Source of the DNA: DASSFG01 sp035547915
GTDB taxonomy: Bacteria; Planctomycetota; Planctomycetia; Pirellulales; JAICIG01
Direction: 5' to 3'
Assembly: GCA_035547915.1 (NCBI GenBank)
Contig: DASZTS010000022.1
Location: forward strand, 62,001 to 126,000
DNA length: 64,000 nt
Under the pieces are notes generated by a model. It saw only the letters and a list, made by a program, of their open reading frames with translations. It had not been told where the DNA came from and searched no databases. This document shows positions 26,097 to 35,456 of the stretch, piece after piece. A program made the translations under genes and the position numbers. The number at the start of each line of letters is the position of its first letter. Position 1 is the stretch's first letter.

Positions 26097-26795
26097 TCAA
26101 CTCGTGGCGTTGTCCGCCTTTGCCCGCCTGAGCTCCTTGAGCAACTTTTCGATGCGCCGGTGAACGGCGACCGGCCGAGTGATCACGAGCACGGCGGCCG
26201 GCCGGAAGACGCGGATCTTTGAATCGACTGCGCGGTTGTTGGCCGCAGCCGCCTCGGCCAATACTTCGACCAAGGATTCGTAGTCCGAACCGTCCGTCGG
26301 AGTCGCTCCGGCCGGATGTCCCAACAGATCGCGTACCGGATAGATTCGCGTCTCGATCATATTCAGTGCTTGCGATTTGCTCGTGATGAATAGGACTTCG
26401 TCGTGAATGATCCACGTGAGATCGAGCGGGGTGAGGATCAGATCGAGGGCCGATTCGAGGGTAACGCCTCGGATGGAACGGGTGACCGGCGTGTCGCTGC
26501 CGCAGCCGGCTTCGTTGAGCGCTTTGGTATCTAATTGGATTTCGATTTGGTGCCGCTGCTTGAGGTAATCGAACACATCGGTCAGCGGTTGTTCGGCGAA
26601 ATCGAGCTCCGTGGACTCATCCAGCGCCATGGCAATGGCCACCTCGCGGGCCGCTCTTCTGTCTTGAGATGCTCGCTGCGACGAGTCGGCGTGACTTGCG
26701 GGTTCGGACCAATGGCTCGTCGCCAGTGTCAGACCGATCATGGCGAGAAACATGATTGCGCGGCGGGGGGAAATCTTGATCAGTGAACGACGCAT
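26097..26795 (-). CDS. exported protein with secretin/TonB N-terminal (STN)-like domain
   Basis: 232 residues from ATG 26795, with an excellent ribosome-binding site (GGAAAGGAGAG) seven bases upstream. A hydrophobic signal (RAIMFLAMIGLTLATSHW) is followed by an STN-like domain: STELDFAEQPLTDVFDYLKQRHQIEIQLDTKALNEAG, TRSIRGVTLESALDLILTPLDLTWIIHDEVLFITSKSQA. The C-terminal part (ESLVEVLAEAAAANNRAVDSKIRVFRPAAVLVITRPVAVHRRIEKLLKEL) resembles the next short secretin-type subdomain. The outer-membrane secretin barrel itself is absent. Such stand-alone modules are common in planctomycetes and of unknown role. It is convergent with eutBC. Confidence 0.82.
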   Translation of the reverse strand: MRRSLIKISPRRAIMFLAMIGLTLATSHWSEPASHADSSQRASQDRRAAREVAIAMALDESTELDFAEQPLTDVFDYLKQRHQIEIQLDTKALNEAGCGSDTPVTRSIRGVTLESALDLILTPLDLTWIIHDEVLFITSKSQALNMIETRIYPVRDLLGHPAGATPTDGSDYESLVEVLAEAAAANNRAVDSKIRVFRPAAVLVITRPVAVHRRIEKLLKELRRAKADNATS

Positions 26796-27004
26796 GGCCT
26801 CTCTCCTTTCCTGAACCGGTACGAAATGTAGCCAGAGTTGGCGATGTCGGCGCCGAGCGGGCCGACCTTTCTTCCAGGCCGTCCAGAAAACCAGCGCAAT
26901 GGACCGCGATTTCTCCCAGCCCGTCGAGCCGGTGTGGTGGCGACCTGCAAGACAACCTATCAGGGTGCCGGCGTGGCAGCAATCCTTTTGCCGCCAATCC
27001 TTGG

Positions 27005-28054
27005 CTACGGCTTCCTGCCTTCCAAAACACCGCAGTGAATGAGTGTCGGCACGACCGGCAGCGGCTGCAATCCGGCCTCGACGAGCCATTCGCGATATTC
27101 CGCGGCGCTGTAGGCGCGCCCTTCAGTGATACTGAAGAGAGCGGCCGAATAGAGGGCCACACCCAGAGGGCCATCGAGAGTGTCGTTGAGAAAGACATCG
27201 TGGATGAGCAGGCGCCCTCCCGAGGGAAGGGCTGTGGCACAACGCGTGACCAACTTGCGGCACTCGGGCACATCCCAGTCGTGCAGGATATTGGAAAGCA
27301 GCACGCAGTCGACCCCTTGGGGTAGCGGGTCAACAAACATGTCGCCTGCGAGACATTCCAGCCGGTCGCTCACTTGGTAGCTTTCAGCCATTTCGCGGGC
27401 GACTTTGAGGACCTCCCCGCGGTCCCAAACCACGGCCCGCAACCCGGCATGCCGGCGGAGATAGGCCACCGCGTACATTCCGCTACCGCCGCCGACGTCG
27501 ACGAGCAACCGTGAGTCGGTCAGCGGCACGCGGTCTGCAAGCACCGGCGCCACGTTTTTGGCTCTGCCCGCCAAGGCCAACGTGAGATGTCGCGCGGAAG
27601 CCTCCTGATCCATCGCCGAACGAACCCCTTCGCGGTAGATATAGGCGACGCCTCCTTCGTCTTCGGCCATGCCCGGCGGGCGGTTCGTTTTCAGCCGTTC
27701 GACCATCGCCAGCACACCGGGACTCTCGGCCGCCAATCCAACGTAGGCGCCGACATCGAACTCTTCCGATCGTATCAGGTGCTCGCGCGCGAACGGCGCC
27801 AGTTCCAGACGCCCAACGCGGTCCGGCGTGATCATTCCCATGGCACGCAGCGCGGTGAACAAGACTACGGCCGGCCGGGCCTCCAAGCCGAGTTCGTGCC
27901 TCAATTCGTCGGCCGTCAATGGGCGCTCGGCCAATTTGCCGAAAAGATTGAAATGAGCCACGGCAGCGGTGAGTAACTCCGTGCCATAGCTGCCTCGAAA
28001 AATCTCGAAGATGGGCGTGGGGTCGGTTGTAGGTGGTTTGAGCGGGCCGAGCAT
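27005..28054 (-). CDS. SAM-dependent O-methyltransferase family protein
   Basis: 349 residues from ATG 28054 (ribosome-binding site AAAGGAGAAC). The N-terminal winged-helix dimerisation region (TELLTAAVAHFNLFGKLAERPLTADELRHELGLEARPAVVLFTALRAMGMI) is followed by a class I methyltransferase domain with LLVDVGGGSGMYAVAYLRRH (about residue 180), DRLECLAGDMFVDPLPQGVDCVLLSNILHDWDVPECRKLV and GGRLLIHDVFLND. This is the O-methyltransferase_2 layout (plant and polyketide O-methyltransferases, hydroxyneurosporene methyltransferase). Its acceptor is not predictable here. It has its own divergent promoter region with the ABC ATPase gene. Confidence 0.88.
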   Translation of the reverse strand: MLGPLKPPTTDPTPIFEIFRGSYGTELLTAAVAHFNLFGKLAERPLTADELRHELGLEARPAVVLFTALRAMGMITPDRVGRLELAPFAREHLIRSEEFDVGAYVGLAAESPGVLAMVERLKTNRPPGMAEDEGGVAYIYREGVRSAMDQEASARHLTLALAGRAKNVAPVLADRVPLTDSRLLVDVGGGSGMYAVAYLRRHAGLRAVVWDRGEVLKVAREMAESYQVSDRLECLAGDMFVDPLPQGVDCVLLSNILHDWDVPECRKLVTRCATALPSGGRLLIHDVFLNDTLDGPLGVALYSAALFSITEGRAYSAAEYREWLVEAGLQPLPVVPTLIHCGVLEGRKP

Positions 28055-28224
28055 GGGTCGTTCTCCTTTCGCTTTTTAACGTGCCCGCGGCGTGTTGCAA
28101 GGGCTTTTCGAGACGAGATGCCGCGGTCCACACACGGCCTATCCGGCCAACCGGGCAAAAAAATTGTTGCGAGCTTCGACGCGCCCCCGTTCCGCTCGAC
28201 GCCTTCGGACGCTTTAATCTTGGC

Positions 28225-28941
28225 ATGAGCAACGCCCAATCGAACTCCAATCACGTCCTGGTGCACGCCGAGCACCTTGCCAAGAGTTATCCCGACGGCC
28301 ATGTCCAGGCACTCGTCGACGTCAGTTTCTCGGTCCGCCGGGGCGAATACCTGGCCATTATGGGCCCCAGCGGCAGCGGCAAATCGACGCTGCTCAACCT
28401 ACTCGGCGCCCTCGACCGCCCCACCAGCGGTGAGGTCTATTTCGATGGCCAGCCGCTCTCGGAAGTATCGCACCTGGACCGCTTACGGGCCGAAAAGATC
28501 GGCTTCGTGTTCCAATCGTTCTACCTGCTGCCGATGCTCACCGCGATCGAGAACGTGCAGATTCCGCTGTTCGAGTCACGATTGTCTGCTTCTCAGCGAC
28601 AACAGCGCGCAACCCAAATGCTGGCCGACGTCGGGATGAGTCATCGCCTGAAACACCTCCCCAACCAGCTCTCCGGGGGCGAGAGGCAACGCGTGGCCAT
28701 CGCCCGTGCGTTGGCCAACGAACCCATCCTACTGCTGGCCGACGAGCCGACCGGCAACCTCGATTCGCGGACCGGGCACGACATACTCGATCTGTTCGAT
28801 CGCCTCCATCGCGAGCGTCAGCTCACGCTGATCGTCATTTCGCACGCCGACGAAGTGGCCGAGCGGGCTGGGCGCGTGCTGCGCGTCCGCGACGGACACA
28901 TCGAATCGGACGAAACGAAGAACGGGGCGATCGGCTATTAA
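28225..28941 (+). CDS. ABC transporter ATPase, LolD/MacB-like
   Basis: 238 residues from ATG 28225. Walker A is GPSGSGKST (47-55). Q-loop, signature LSGGERQRVAIARALANEPILLLADEPTGNLD and the switch histidine (VISHADEVAERAGRVLRVRDG) are complete. This subclass powers lipoprotein release, MacB-type export or FtsX-like permeases. No permease is adjacent: the neighbours are a divergent methyltransferase and a convergent VWA gene. It is probably an orphan that partners with a distant MacB/LolC-type permease. Confidence 0.9.
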   Translation: MSNAQSNSNHVLVHAEHLAKSYPDGHVQALVDVSFSVRRGEYLAIMGPSGSGKSTLLNLLGALDRPTSGEVYFDGQPLSEVSHLDRLRAEKIGFVFQSFYLLPMLTAIENVQIPLFESRLSASQRQQRATQMLADVGMSHRLKHLPNQLSGGERQRVAIARALANEPILLLADEPTGNLDSRTGHDILDLFDRLHRERQLTLIVISHADEVAERAGRVLRVRDGHIESDETKNGAIGY

Positions 28942-28974
28942 AGCTCGCAAGGTTAGGCCGAGTGTGAACCGCGT

Positions 28975-29841
28975 CTACCGCAGATTTCCCGGCGCAGCGG
29001 CCCGCGTACCCATGTCGAGGAACTTCAACAAGGCGACCATGTCGGCGTTGAATGCCATGCCGCGCGCGTTCGGCTTCAGCTCGAAGCCCTCCGCGACGGC
29101 CCGGTTAAAGATCGTCTCGGGCAACACGCTCGACATATCGAATAATACGCGGGCCAAGTCGTCGGGCAGGATTTCGTTGCTCGACGGAAACATGAACGGG
29201 TCGGCGGCTGTCATCGACAGATGGCAGTTGAAGAGCAGCACATTGCCGTCGTCGGTCGCCAGATCCTTGACCGCGTCGGCATAGGGAATCGGATCGCCGT
29301 CTTGCGATTCGCCGTCGGTGATGTTGATGACGATCGGCGGAAAGCTGGAACGATGCTCGTTGATCCAGCCCTCGAGCACCTCGTAGGTGTGGTGCAGAAC
29401 GTTGCACATCGGTGTGCCACCCTGGGCCCTGGGATCGACCCAGACGGGCATCTCGGCGGCGATCGAGATCATCTCGCCCGTCTCTTCATCGGGAAGTTGC
29501 TGTTGTTTCTGGTCGATGCGGAGCGGGCTTTCACCGATGTCCTTGATCGACACCAGTTCGCCGCGGCCGGCCAACGCACCCTGCAAGGCCGATTCGAGGA
29601 TGGGATTGCCCTGTTCGTCGGTGCGATAGCCGAGCACGCCCACGTCCATCCAGTCCTTGATGCCGGTGTCGCCGCTGGCGCGAATGGTCATGTTCTGTAG
29701 CCAGGCATTGAGCGCTGTGGCCAGTTCGTCCTTCTTCAGCTTGTCGGAGTTGCCGAGCGGTTCTTCCATCGAGAACGACTGATCGAGGAGGAAGAGGAAA
29801 CAGGCTTTGCGGGCACGGCTGATCTCTTGTGTGTAAGGCAT
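28975..29841 (-). CDS. von Willebrand factor A domain protein of the GTPase-kinase locus
   Basis: 288 residues from ATG 29841 (AAGGATT upstream). The VWA fold starts at once (ARKACFLFLLDQSFSMEEP). The metal-ion-dependent adhesion site is complete: DxSxS in DQSFS, a central threonine (GTPMCNVLHHTYEV) and ITDGES. There is no signal peptide, so it is cytoplasmic. It is the last gene of the minus-strand series GTPase, kinase, GAP1-like, helical anchor, VWA. VWA proteins are recurrent partners in the GTPase-centred conflict systems predicted by comparative genomics and would serve as a metal-dependent assembly module. Confidence 0.9.
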   Translation of the reverse strand: MPYTQEISRARKACFLFLLDQSFSMEEPLGNSDKLKKDELATALNAWLQNMTIRASGDTGIKDWMDVGVLGYRTDEQGNPILESALQGALAGRGELVSIKDIGESPLRIDQKQQQLPDEETGEMISIAAEMPVWVDPRAQGGTPMCNVLHHTYEVLEGWINEHRSSFPPIVINITDGESQDGDPIPYADAVKDLATDDGNVLLFNCHLSMTAADPFMFPSSNEILPDDLARVLFDMSSVLPETIFNRAVAEGFELKPNARGMAFNADMVALLKFLDMGTRAAAPGNLR

Positions 29842-29885
29842 GGCGAATCCTTGATTAAATGGGCTGGCAAACGCTTGTTCGGTGT

Positions 29886-31331
29886 TTATGGAGTCGGAGC
29901 GACAATCTGTTCGTACTGGTTCCAGTGGCGCAAAACGTTGCGGGCGATCAGGCCGGCGTCGCGAAACGACCATTCGCGACAAGAGCGATCAGGCTCGTCC
30001 TCGATACCCCATTGCTCGCGGTAAGCGGCCAATTGCTGCTGCCAGGCGTCGCAGTCGTCGGCGAATTGCTGCCAATCGGCGCGAGTGGTCCCGCCACGGA
30101 GCAGGTCGGCGGCTTGCTGGTTGTACCTTTCAGCCCACATTACATACCGCGGCGCCGCCGGCGGTTGATCCAAGGTGCTGCTCGCTATCTGCTCTTCTCC
30201 CTGGCGCAGCTTGTCGCGGTTCTTGCGGTCGGTCCAGAAACGGAAGTTGTCGACTCCGGGCGGCAAGAAAAAGATGCCGATCTTGCGCTGACCGCTCTTG
30301 GTGACGGCTTCCTGCTTGCCGAGCAGCGACTGCGGCGCCTCGATCTTGGGCAAGCGATGTTGAAGCCACTCGGTCACTTGATGGCGGGCTTGCTGCTTGA
30401 TCGATTCTTCGATCTGGCCATTGCCAATGATCTGCGCCGCTTCCGACAACAGCGTATCGAGGTCGCGAGCCTGGTCCAAGACATGCACCGAGATTTCGCT
30501 CTTCAAGCGATCGAGACGCCGCTCGAGCTGGGCATGCCGATCGCGCTCGGCCGCGGAAGGGGGATCGGGATACTTGCGGAAGAATGCCTCCATCTTCTTT
30601 AGCGTTTCGCGGTCAGCGGTCGCGCCTGTCTGGTCCAGTACGTCCCAGGCACGGCCGTATTCGGCCCGTTTACGCAACCGTTGCAGTTGCTCCGAGAGGT
30701 CGACGTCGGCCACCTGAGCCAGAGGTTCGCGATCGAGTCGCTTGAGGCACGCGTCGTAGCGCCCTTGGTCGAGGTCGCTCTGAACCGCTGCCGCAGCCTC
30801 GGCAATACGGTCCTTTTGTTGAAAGCGCCCGATTTCCTTCTGCAAGTCGCTCGCACGCCGCTCCAGCAGGGCAAAGAAGTCGTCCGCGCCGGACAACTGG
30901 CCCATGCTGTTCGGTTTTTCCGTGTCGATAAAACCCTTCAGCCGCGCCAATGCGGCTTCGGCTTCATGACGCTGAACGTTCGGCGCAACGTCGGACGGAA
31001 TGTTTGTTTTTCCCACGCGGGCAAACTTCGAGAGCAGTTTCCGCGCTTGTTGCGAGCCGGTCCAGGCCTCCTTCAGAGGCGCATCGGCCGTGTCGGGCAA
31101 TTCCGGATCACGCGTGCCGAGAGGGTCCGTCTGTGCCAACTCCTGCACGAGACGTTGTTCCTCGCTGGCCGCCGCGATGGCGGCGCTGGCCCGCTTCTCG
31201 ACCGTTGGGGAGATAACCGGATTCTCGTTGTTCACAGGAGTCGCGTAACCGGAAACGCCCTCCCACAGACTCCAAGCGGTGAGCGCCGCCAACGGCGAAC
31301 AGGCGAGAACGACGATGAGCAAGTACCGCAT
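29886..31331 (-). CDS. membrane-anchored helical protein of the GTPase-kinase locus
   Basis: 481 residues with one N-terminal transmembrane segment or uncleaved signal (YLLIVVLACSPLAALTAWSLW, residues 3-23). The rest is strongly charged and helical, with coiled-coil-like stretches (ALLERRASDLQKEIGRFQQKDRIAEAAAAVQSDLDQGRYDACLKRL; RDRHAQLERRLDRLKSEI). No family is recognised. The middle has tetratricopeptide-like helix pairs, but no clear repeat. Its ATG (31331) follows the GAP1 stop with no gap (TGA-ATG), so the two are translationally coupled and probably made in a fixed ratio. It is likely a structural or scaffold subunit. Confidence 0.82.
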   Translation of the reverse strand: MRYLLIVVLACSPLAALTAWSLWEGVSGYATPVNNENPVISPTVEKRASAAIAAASEEQRLVQELAQTDPLGTRDPELPDTADAPLKEAWTGSQQARKLLSKFARVGKTNIPSDVAPNVQRHEAEAALARLKGFIDTEKPNSMGQLSGADDFFALLERRASDLQKEIGRFQQKDRIAEAAAAVQSDLDQGRYDACLKRLDREPLAQVADVDLSEQLQRLRKRAEYGRAWDVLDQTGATADRETLKKMEAFFRKYPDPPSAAERDRHAQLERRLDRLKSEISVHVLDQARDLDTLLSEAAQIIGNGQIEESIKQQARHQVTEWLQHRLPKIEAPQSLLGKQEAVTKSGQRKIGIFFLPPGVDNFRFWTDRKNRDKLRQGEEQIASSTLDQPPAAPRYVMWAERYNQQAADLLRGGTTRADWQQFADDCDAWQQQLAAYREQWGIEDEPDRSCREWSFRDAGLIARNVLRHWNQYEQIVAPTP

Positions 31332-34300
31332 TCAGTCGTCCTCGTCGTCGTGCTTCTGGGATGCGGCAACCTGGGCGGGGTCACCTAGCACGAGGCAGGG
31401 TACGAACGTGTCGGTGTCGACACGTCGATAGAGGGTCGCCGTCACCTTCGCGACCTGCGACGAAAGGGCTTTGAACTGCTTGTGCGGCGCCTGCTTGAAC
31501 GCGTCGACCTCCCCCTGTCGCTTGACCAAATCGTCACGGCGTTGTTCGGCAGGTTCGACGACCTTGGCGCGAACATCCTGTAGATATTTCTTCGGATCGG
31601 GTGGCGGCATCGATCCGGCTCGTTGCGGCGCGGGAACACCGAGTGCCGTTGCCAGCGCTTGCACATTCGTTTCAATCTTCGTAACGATTGCTTGCTGTTC
31701 CCAGCTACGAAGCTTGCCGATCGTGGAATTTAGCTTCGGAAGGCAATCTTTGAGTACCTGCAGCACCTTGCGCTCGTCTTCCGACAATGGTTTAAGGTCG
31801 TCGGGAAGAGTAACGTCGCCTTCGACCAACCGTAGCTCGCGATCCAGCGAATTCTTCGCGCGGCCAACTAGCGTTATCTGGGCCTCGGAGCGCGCCATAT
31901 CCTCGGGCAAGCCCGTAAGCGACGCGGTATCCGCAACGTGATCGGCGGTACCGAAAGCAATCTTGCTTCCGTCGTTCAACTCGACATAACCTTGACCAAG
32001 CAGCAAATCATCGGTCGAGTCGGCCTGAAATTCCGCGCTCCGCAACGGGAGCTTGGCAACGCCGTTGATAAATGGGACCGGCTCACGGCGGATCGGTGTG
32101 GCGAGCGCGAGGTACGCGGTATCGGTAGCAGTCGTTGCTTCGACGACACACCGTCGTAACTGGCGGCGCGCCTCTTCGGCCGATTGGAGACTGTGGCTGG
32201 ACTCGGCCCACTGGAACGACAACTCCACCCCGTGGATCAACAGCATGGCTAACGTATTCGGCGCGCCGTCGCGGCCACCGGACGAGTCCATCGCGATCGC
32301 CAGCCCGTCGGAGCGTCGGTCCGCAGTCAATTTGCACTTGCCGGCGAGCCGCTCATTTGCGACCGCCAATCCCTTCAGTGTCAGGTTAATCTGTCCGGCA
32401 TCAACAGGCCACTTTTTTAAAGTAACACGGTCTAGAAACCTCGCACCCAGCGTCGGCAGCGAGTGGAGTTCATGGACAATTCGGCCATCGGATGGAACGC
32501 CACTATGATCGGACTCCTCGTCCGCCGCACCGTTATCATCTTTCGACGGTTCATCCGGCATCGGCACCATTTTGTCCGCGGCGGCAGAATCGCCTCCTGG
32601 CGGCGGTGTGGCGGCGGGCGAATCGGTCGAAGAGACCTCCTCTTTGCCAGGTGATGCGGGCGACGTGTCGCTCACGCTGGCCGGTTGACCGTCATCGGAA
32701 TCGGCACCACTAGCCTCTTCATCCGGAGTGGCTTTAGCCGAGCGGTCCGACTCCGGACCGGCGGCACTCGCCCGATCCTCTTGCGTCGGGTCGGGCTCTT
32801 GGGATGGGACGTCGTTTGACTTTACGGGGGGCTTGGTCTGCGTCACCGCTTCGGGCGGCACGTCGGCCGGCTTGCTGGCCCTGCTAACCGATCCGCTTCC
32901 TCCGCGCAGGGCCAGAAAGCCGACGATCGGTACCAATACAGCCGCCAGAGCGCCCACGGCGAGGAACGGCGTCCATTCGCGTTTCTTCGAGCGAGTTTTG
33001 TAGCCGCCTATCTTTTTGCTCGAGGCTATCAGGGCATGGCTGGGCCAAATTCCATTGCTGCCGAAGAATGTCTCGATCAGCCGTTTGCCGTTCCCGAGAA
33101 AATTAGGACGACCGATAAGCACCTGCCCTATCTGCTGCAAGGCGGCCAGCCGGCGCGTGCCCACGGCATCGTCACCGTAGACGAGCATCCGCTCTTCCAA
33201 CTGACGAAACATCCTCGCCATCGCGGCTTGGTCCTCGCGCTGGCGGCGCGAGCGGGCAACTTCGTCGCCCGGGCCGCCCGTTGACGCACCACCGGATGTC
33301 TCACCGTTGGCCGACGCGCTAGCTCCCGCGTCGTTGAACCCCCACGGGACTCCGGCCTGCCGCGCGGCCAATTCCAGGCGCCTCTTGAACTCGGGTACCG
33401 TAAGGCGACCGCTGGCGGCGACCTCCGCCAATTCATCCAAGTCACTGCTGCGCCGCGGCATGGCGCGAAACAGCGCCTCGGCAAGCGACTTGTAGTCGTA
33501 CGACGGCGCGGAACGCCAACGCTGTTTGAGTCGATCCAGCCCTCCCGTGGCCACGGCGTCTTCTTGCTCCCGGAACGAAAGCAAGCACGAACGGAATTTG
33601 TTCCATTCGCCCAGGCGCCGCTCCGCCAGGTCGGGAAGGAAGAATGCCGCCTTCCACTCGACCAAGATTTGCAGCCATTTTTCAAAGCTTCTGGGATGGT
33701 CGGGCAAATCGTACAACAACCGCCCCAACCGACCGGCGAGTGCCGGCTCCGGTGTCGCGCATGCCGCCACGATCTGCTCGCGATATACGACCAAGGCATC
33801 GAGCAACATGGCATTGCTGAACCCCGTTATCATCTCCAGGAGCACGCTCTTGACGGCGGGCCAGGCCGGTCGACCCATCGCGGCCAGAAGCGTACCGAAG
33901 AACGCAAGCCGTTGCCCCTCCTCGATAAGGTCGCATACCCGGCGAAGCACCGGCTCGGGAAGCCTGCCGAGCACTTCCGCTAGAAGCGGGCTTTCGGCCG
34001 GCGATCGTGTCGCCGGCCGAGGACCATCGCCGGCAAAGAACTGGCAACCGTCCGGCAGGCGGCCGTGCGCCGTCACGTATGCAACGAGCGCCTCGACCTT
34101 GGCCGCATTGCCCACCAGCGGCGAGTTGACGAGGTCGGCGATCTTCTCCGGCGCGAATTTCTTCAGCAAGAACTGTGCGGGCCGCTGCACCTCGGGGCGG
34201 ATATGGTTGGATGCCACCAATTCGAGCACCGTGAGATGGTTGGGCGTACCCACGACGCGGTGCAGTTGTGGCCAGCCGGCCGGCGCCGTGGCAAGCTGGA

Positions 34301-35456
34301 ATTGCAGCTCATGCGACAAATAGCGAACGGCGACCTGCGAAGACCGCCAGGTATCGTCGGCAGGCGGAGTGGCCGACAAGATTTGCGCCGCCAAGCCATG
34401 CGTACTGGAAAGCAGTTCGAGATCCTCTGGTCGTTTCGCTCCGGCCGCCTCAAACGCCGCCATTAGGCGGTCGACCGTCGGCCACCCCTCTTCGAGTAAC
34501 CTCTCGATGATGAAGTGGGCATATTTGCCCGTCGGAACTCCTCCATCCGAAACACGGTCCTGGAAGGTGTTGAGCACCAAACCGCGACGGCGGTAGAGAT
34601 CGGATCGCACGTCGTTTGTGAAGGGATCGAAAAACGTCGTGGCGGCCAAGGTCACAGGGAGCCGCTCGGCGTTCGGCTCATAGGTCGAAAAGCTGAGCCC
34701 GTCGCTGAATGATTTGGGAAGCAGCCGTACGACGCCATAGAAGACGAGCGCCGCGACGCTCGGTTCGACCACCAGCAAGACGTTTTCGCGGCGCTGTGGG
34801 CCCAAGGCCAGCAGCCCTTCCAGAGCACCGGCGAGTAAATCGACGCGCCGTGAAACCGGCGCCGATTGCCATCGGCCGGGGATGACCGATTCGTCGTCCG
34901 TCGTTCCGGGCGGTGATCGCAAGAAGTGCAGTAGGGCGTCGTCGCTGATGGCGGGTGGTCTGCCCGACCAGAGTCCGTCCATGCGCTCCAGGGACGAGAG
35001 CTTGTACGGATGCTCCAACGAGTCTTCCTGCACCCAGGGAGCGTTCCAAAGTCTCAGGCAATCGGCCGCAGACCAGGCGTTGCTCGACCGGTCGCCGAAC
35101 AGGACGTGCGCGAAATACGATCCCAGCCGACCCGCCGTGTCGTATTGGCGGTAGGCAACCTGTCCGACCATCTGCAATTTGCCCATCGATGGGCAGAAGA
35201 AAAGACGTCGCGGCGCGGTCTTGGCATCGAGGCGTTGCTTCTCCTCCGGCGGCGTATCGGACGGCAGGTAGTAGTACAGGAACCGTTCGATCGCACGATA
35301 ATCATTGCGCAATTCGTTCCGGTCGAGCGAACCGGCCCGCGCACTGTATCCCAACACCCGTTCGGCCAGTTCGCCCTCGCGTTGCTCGAGGGCCGATGTG
35401 CCGTAGGTGCAGTGCGTGCAATAGACCTGTTCGATGGGCATCTTCGTCACATCCAT
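31332..35456 (-). CDS. GTPase-associated protein 1 (GAP1)-like large membrane protein
   Basis: 1374 residues from ATG 35456, which overlaps the kinase end by ten bases. ATG 35441 is the alternative. The N-terminal region (IEQVYCTHCTYGTSALEQREGELAERVLGYSARAGSLDRNE, then YRQYDTAGRLGSYFAHVLFGD and the ENVLLVVEPS block) resembles the N-terminal and middle domains of GAP1 proteins. A single transmembrane helix follows (FLAVGALAAVLVPIVGFLAL, about residues 826-848), then a 120-residue Pro/Asp/Glu/Ser-rich linker and a C-terminal globular domain rich in coiled coil. The N-terminal part is probably cytoplasmic and the linker and C-terminal part periplasmic. GAP1 proteins always sit with DO-type GTPases, as here. 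The family call is by resemblance only. Confidence 0.75.
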   Translation of the reverse strand: MDVTKMPIEQVYCTHCTYGTSALEQREGELAERVLGYSARAGSLDRNELRNDYRAIERFLYYYLPSDTPPEEKQRLDAKTAPRRLFFCPSMGKLQMVGQVAYRQYDTAGRLGSYFAHVLFGDRSSNAWSAADCLRLWNAPWVQEDSLEHPYKLSSLERMDGLWSGRPPAISDDALLHFLRSPPGTTDDESVIPGRWQSAPVSRRVDLLAGALEGLLALGPQRRENVLLVVEPSVAALVFYGVVRLLPKSFSDGLSFSTYEPNAERLPVTLAATTFFDPFTNDVRSDLYRRRGLVLNTFQDRVSDGGVPTGKYAHFIIERLLEEGWPTVDRLMAAFEAAGAKRPEDLELLSSTHGLAAQILSATPPADDTWRSSQVAVRYLSHELQFQLATAPAGWPQLHRVVGTPNHLTVLELVASNHIRPEVQRPAQFLLKKFAPEKIADLVNSPLVGNAAKVEALVAYVTAHGRLPDGCQFFAGDGPRPATRSPAESPLLAEVLGRLPEPVLRRVCDLIEEGQRLAFFGTLLAAMGRPAWPAVKSVLLEMITGFSNAMLLDALVVYREQIVAACATPEPALAGRLGRLLYDLPDHPRSFEKWLQILVEWKAAFFLPDLAERRLGEWNKFRSCLLSFREQEDAVATGGLDRLKQRWRSAPSYDYKSLAEALFRAMPRRSSDLDELAEVAASGRLTVPEFKRRLELAARQAGVPWGFNDAGASASANGETSGGASTGGPGDEVARSRRQREDQAAMARMFRQLEERMLVYGDDAVGTRRLAALQQIGQVLIGRPNFLGNGKRLIETFFGSNGIWPSHALIASSKKIGGYKTRSKKREWTPFLAVGALAAVLVPIVGFLALRGGSGSVSRASKPADVPPEAVTQTKPPVKSNDVPSQEPDPTQEDRASAAGPESDRSAKATPDEEASGADSDDGQPASVSDTSPASPGKEEVSSTDSPAATPPPGGDSAAADKMVPMPDEPSKDDNGAADEESDHSGVPSDGRIVHELHSLPTLGARFLDRVTLKKWPVDAGQINLTLKGLAVANERLAGKCKLTADRRSDGLAIAMDSSGGRDGAPNTLAMLLIHGVELSFQWAESSHSLQSAEEARRQLRRCVVEATTATDTAYLALATPIRREPVPFINGVAKLPLRSAEFQADSTDDLLLGQGYVELNDGSKIAFGTADHVADTASLTGLPEDMARSEAQITLVGRAKNSLDRELRLVEGDVTLPDDLKPLSEDERKVLQVLKDCLPKLNSTIGKLRSWEQQAIVTKIETNVQALATALGVPAPQRAGSMPPPDPKKYLQDVRAKVVEPAEQRRDDLVKRQGEVDAFKQAPHKQFKALSSQVAKVTATLYRRVDTDTFVPCLVLGDPAQVAASQKHDDEDD

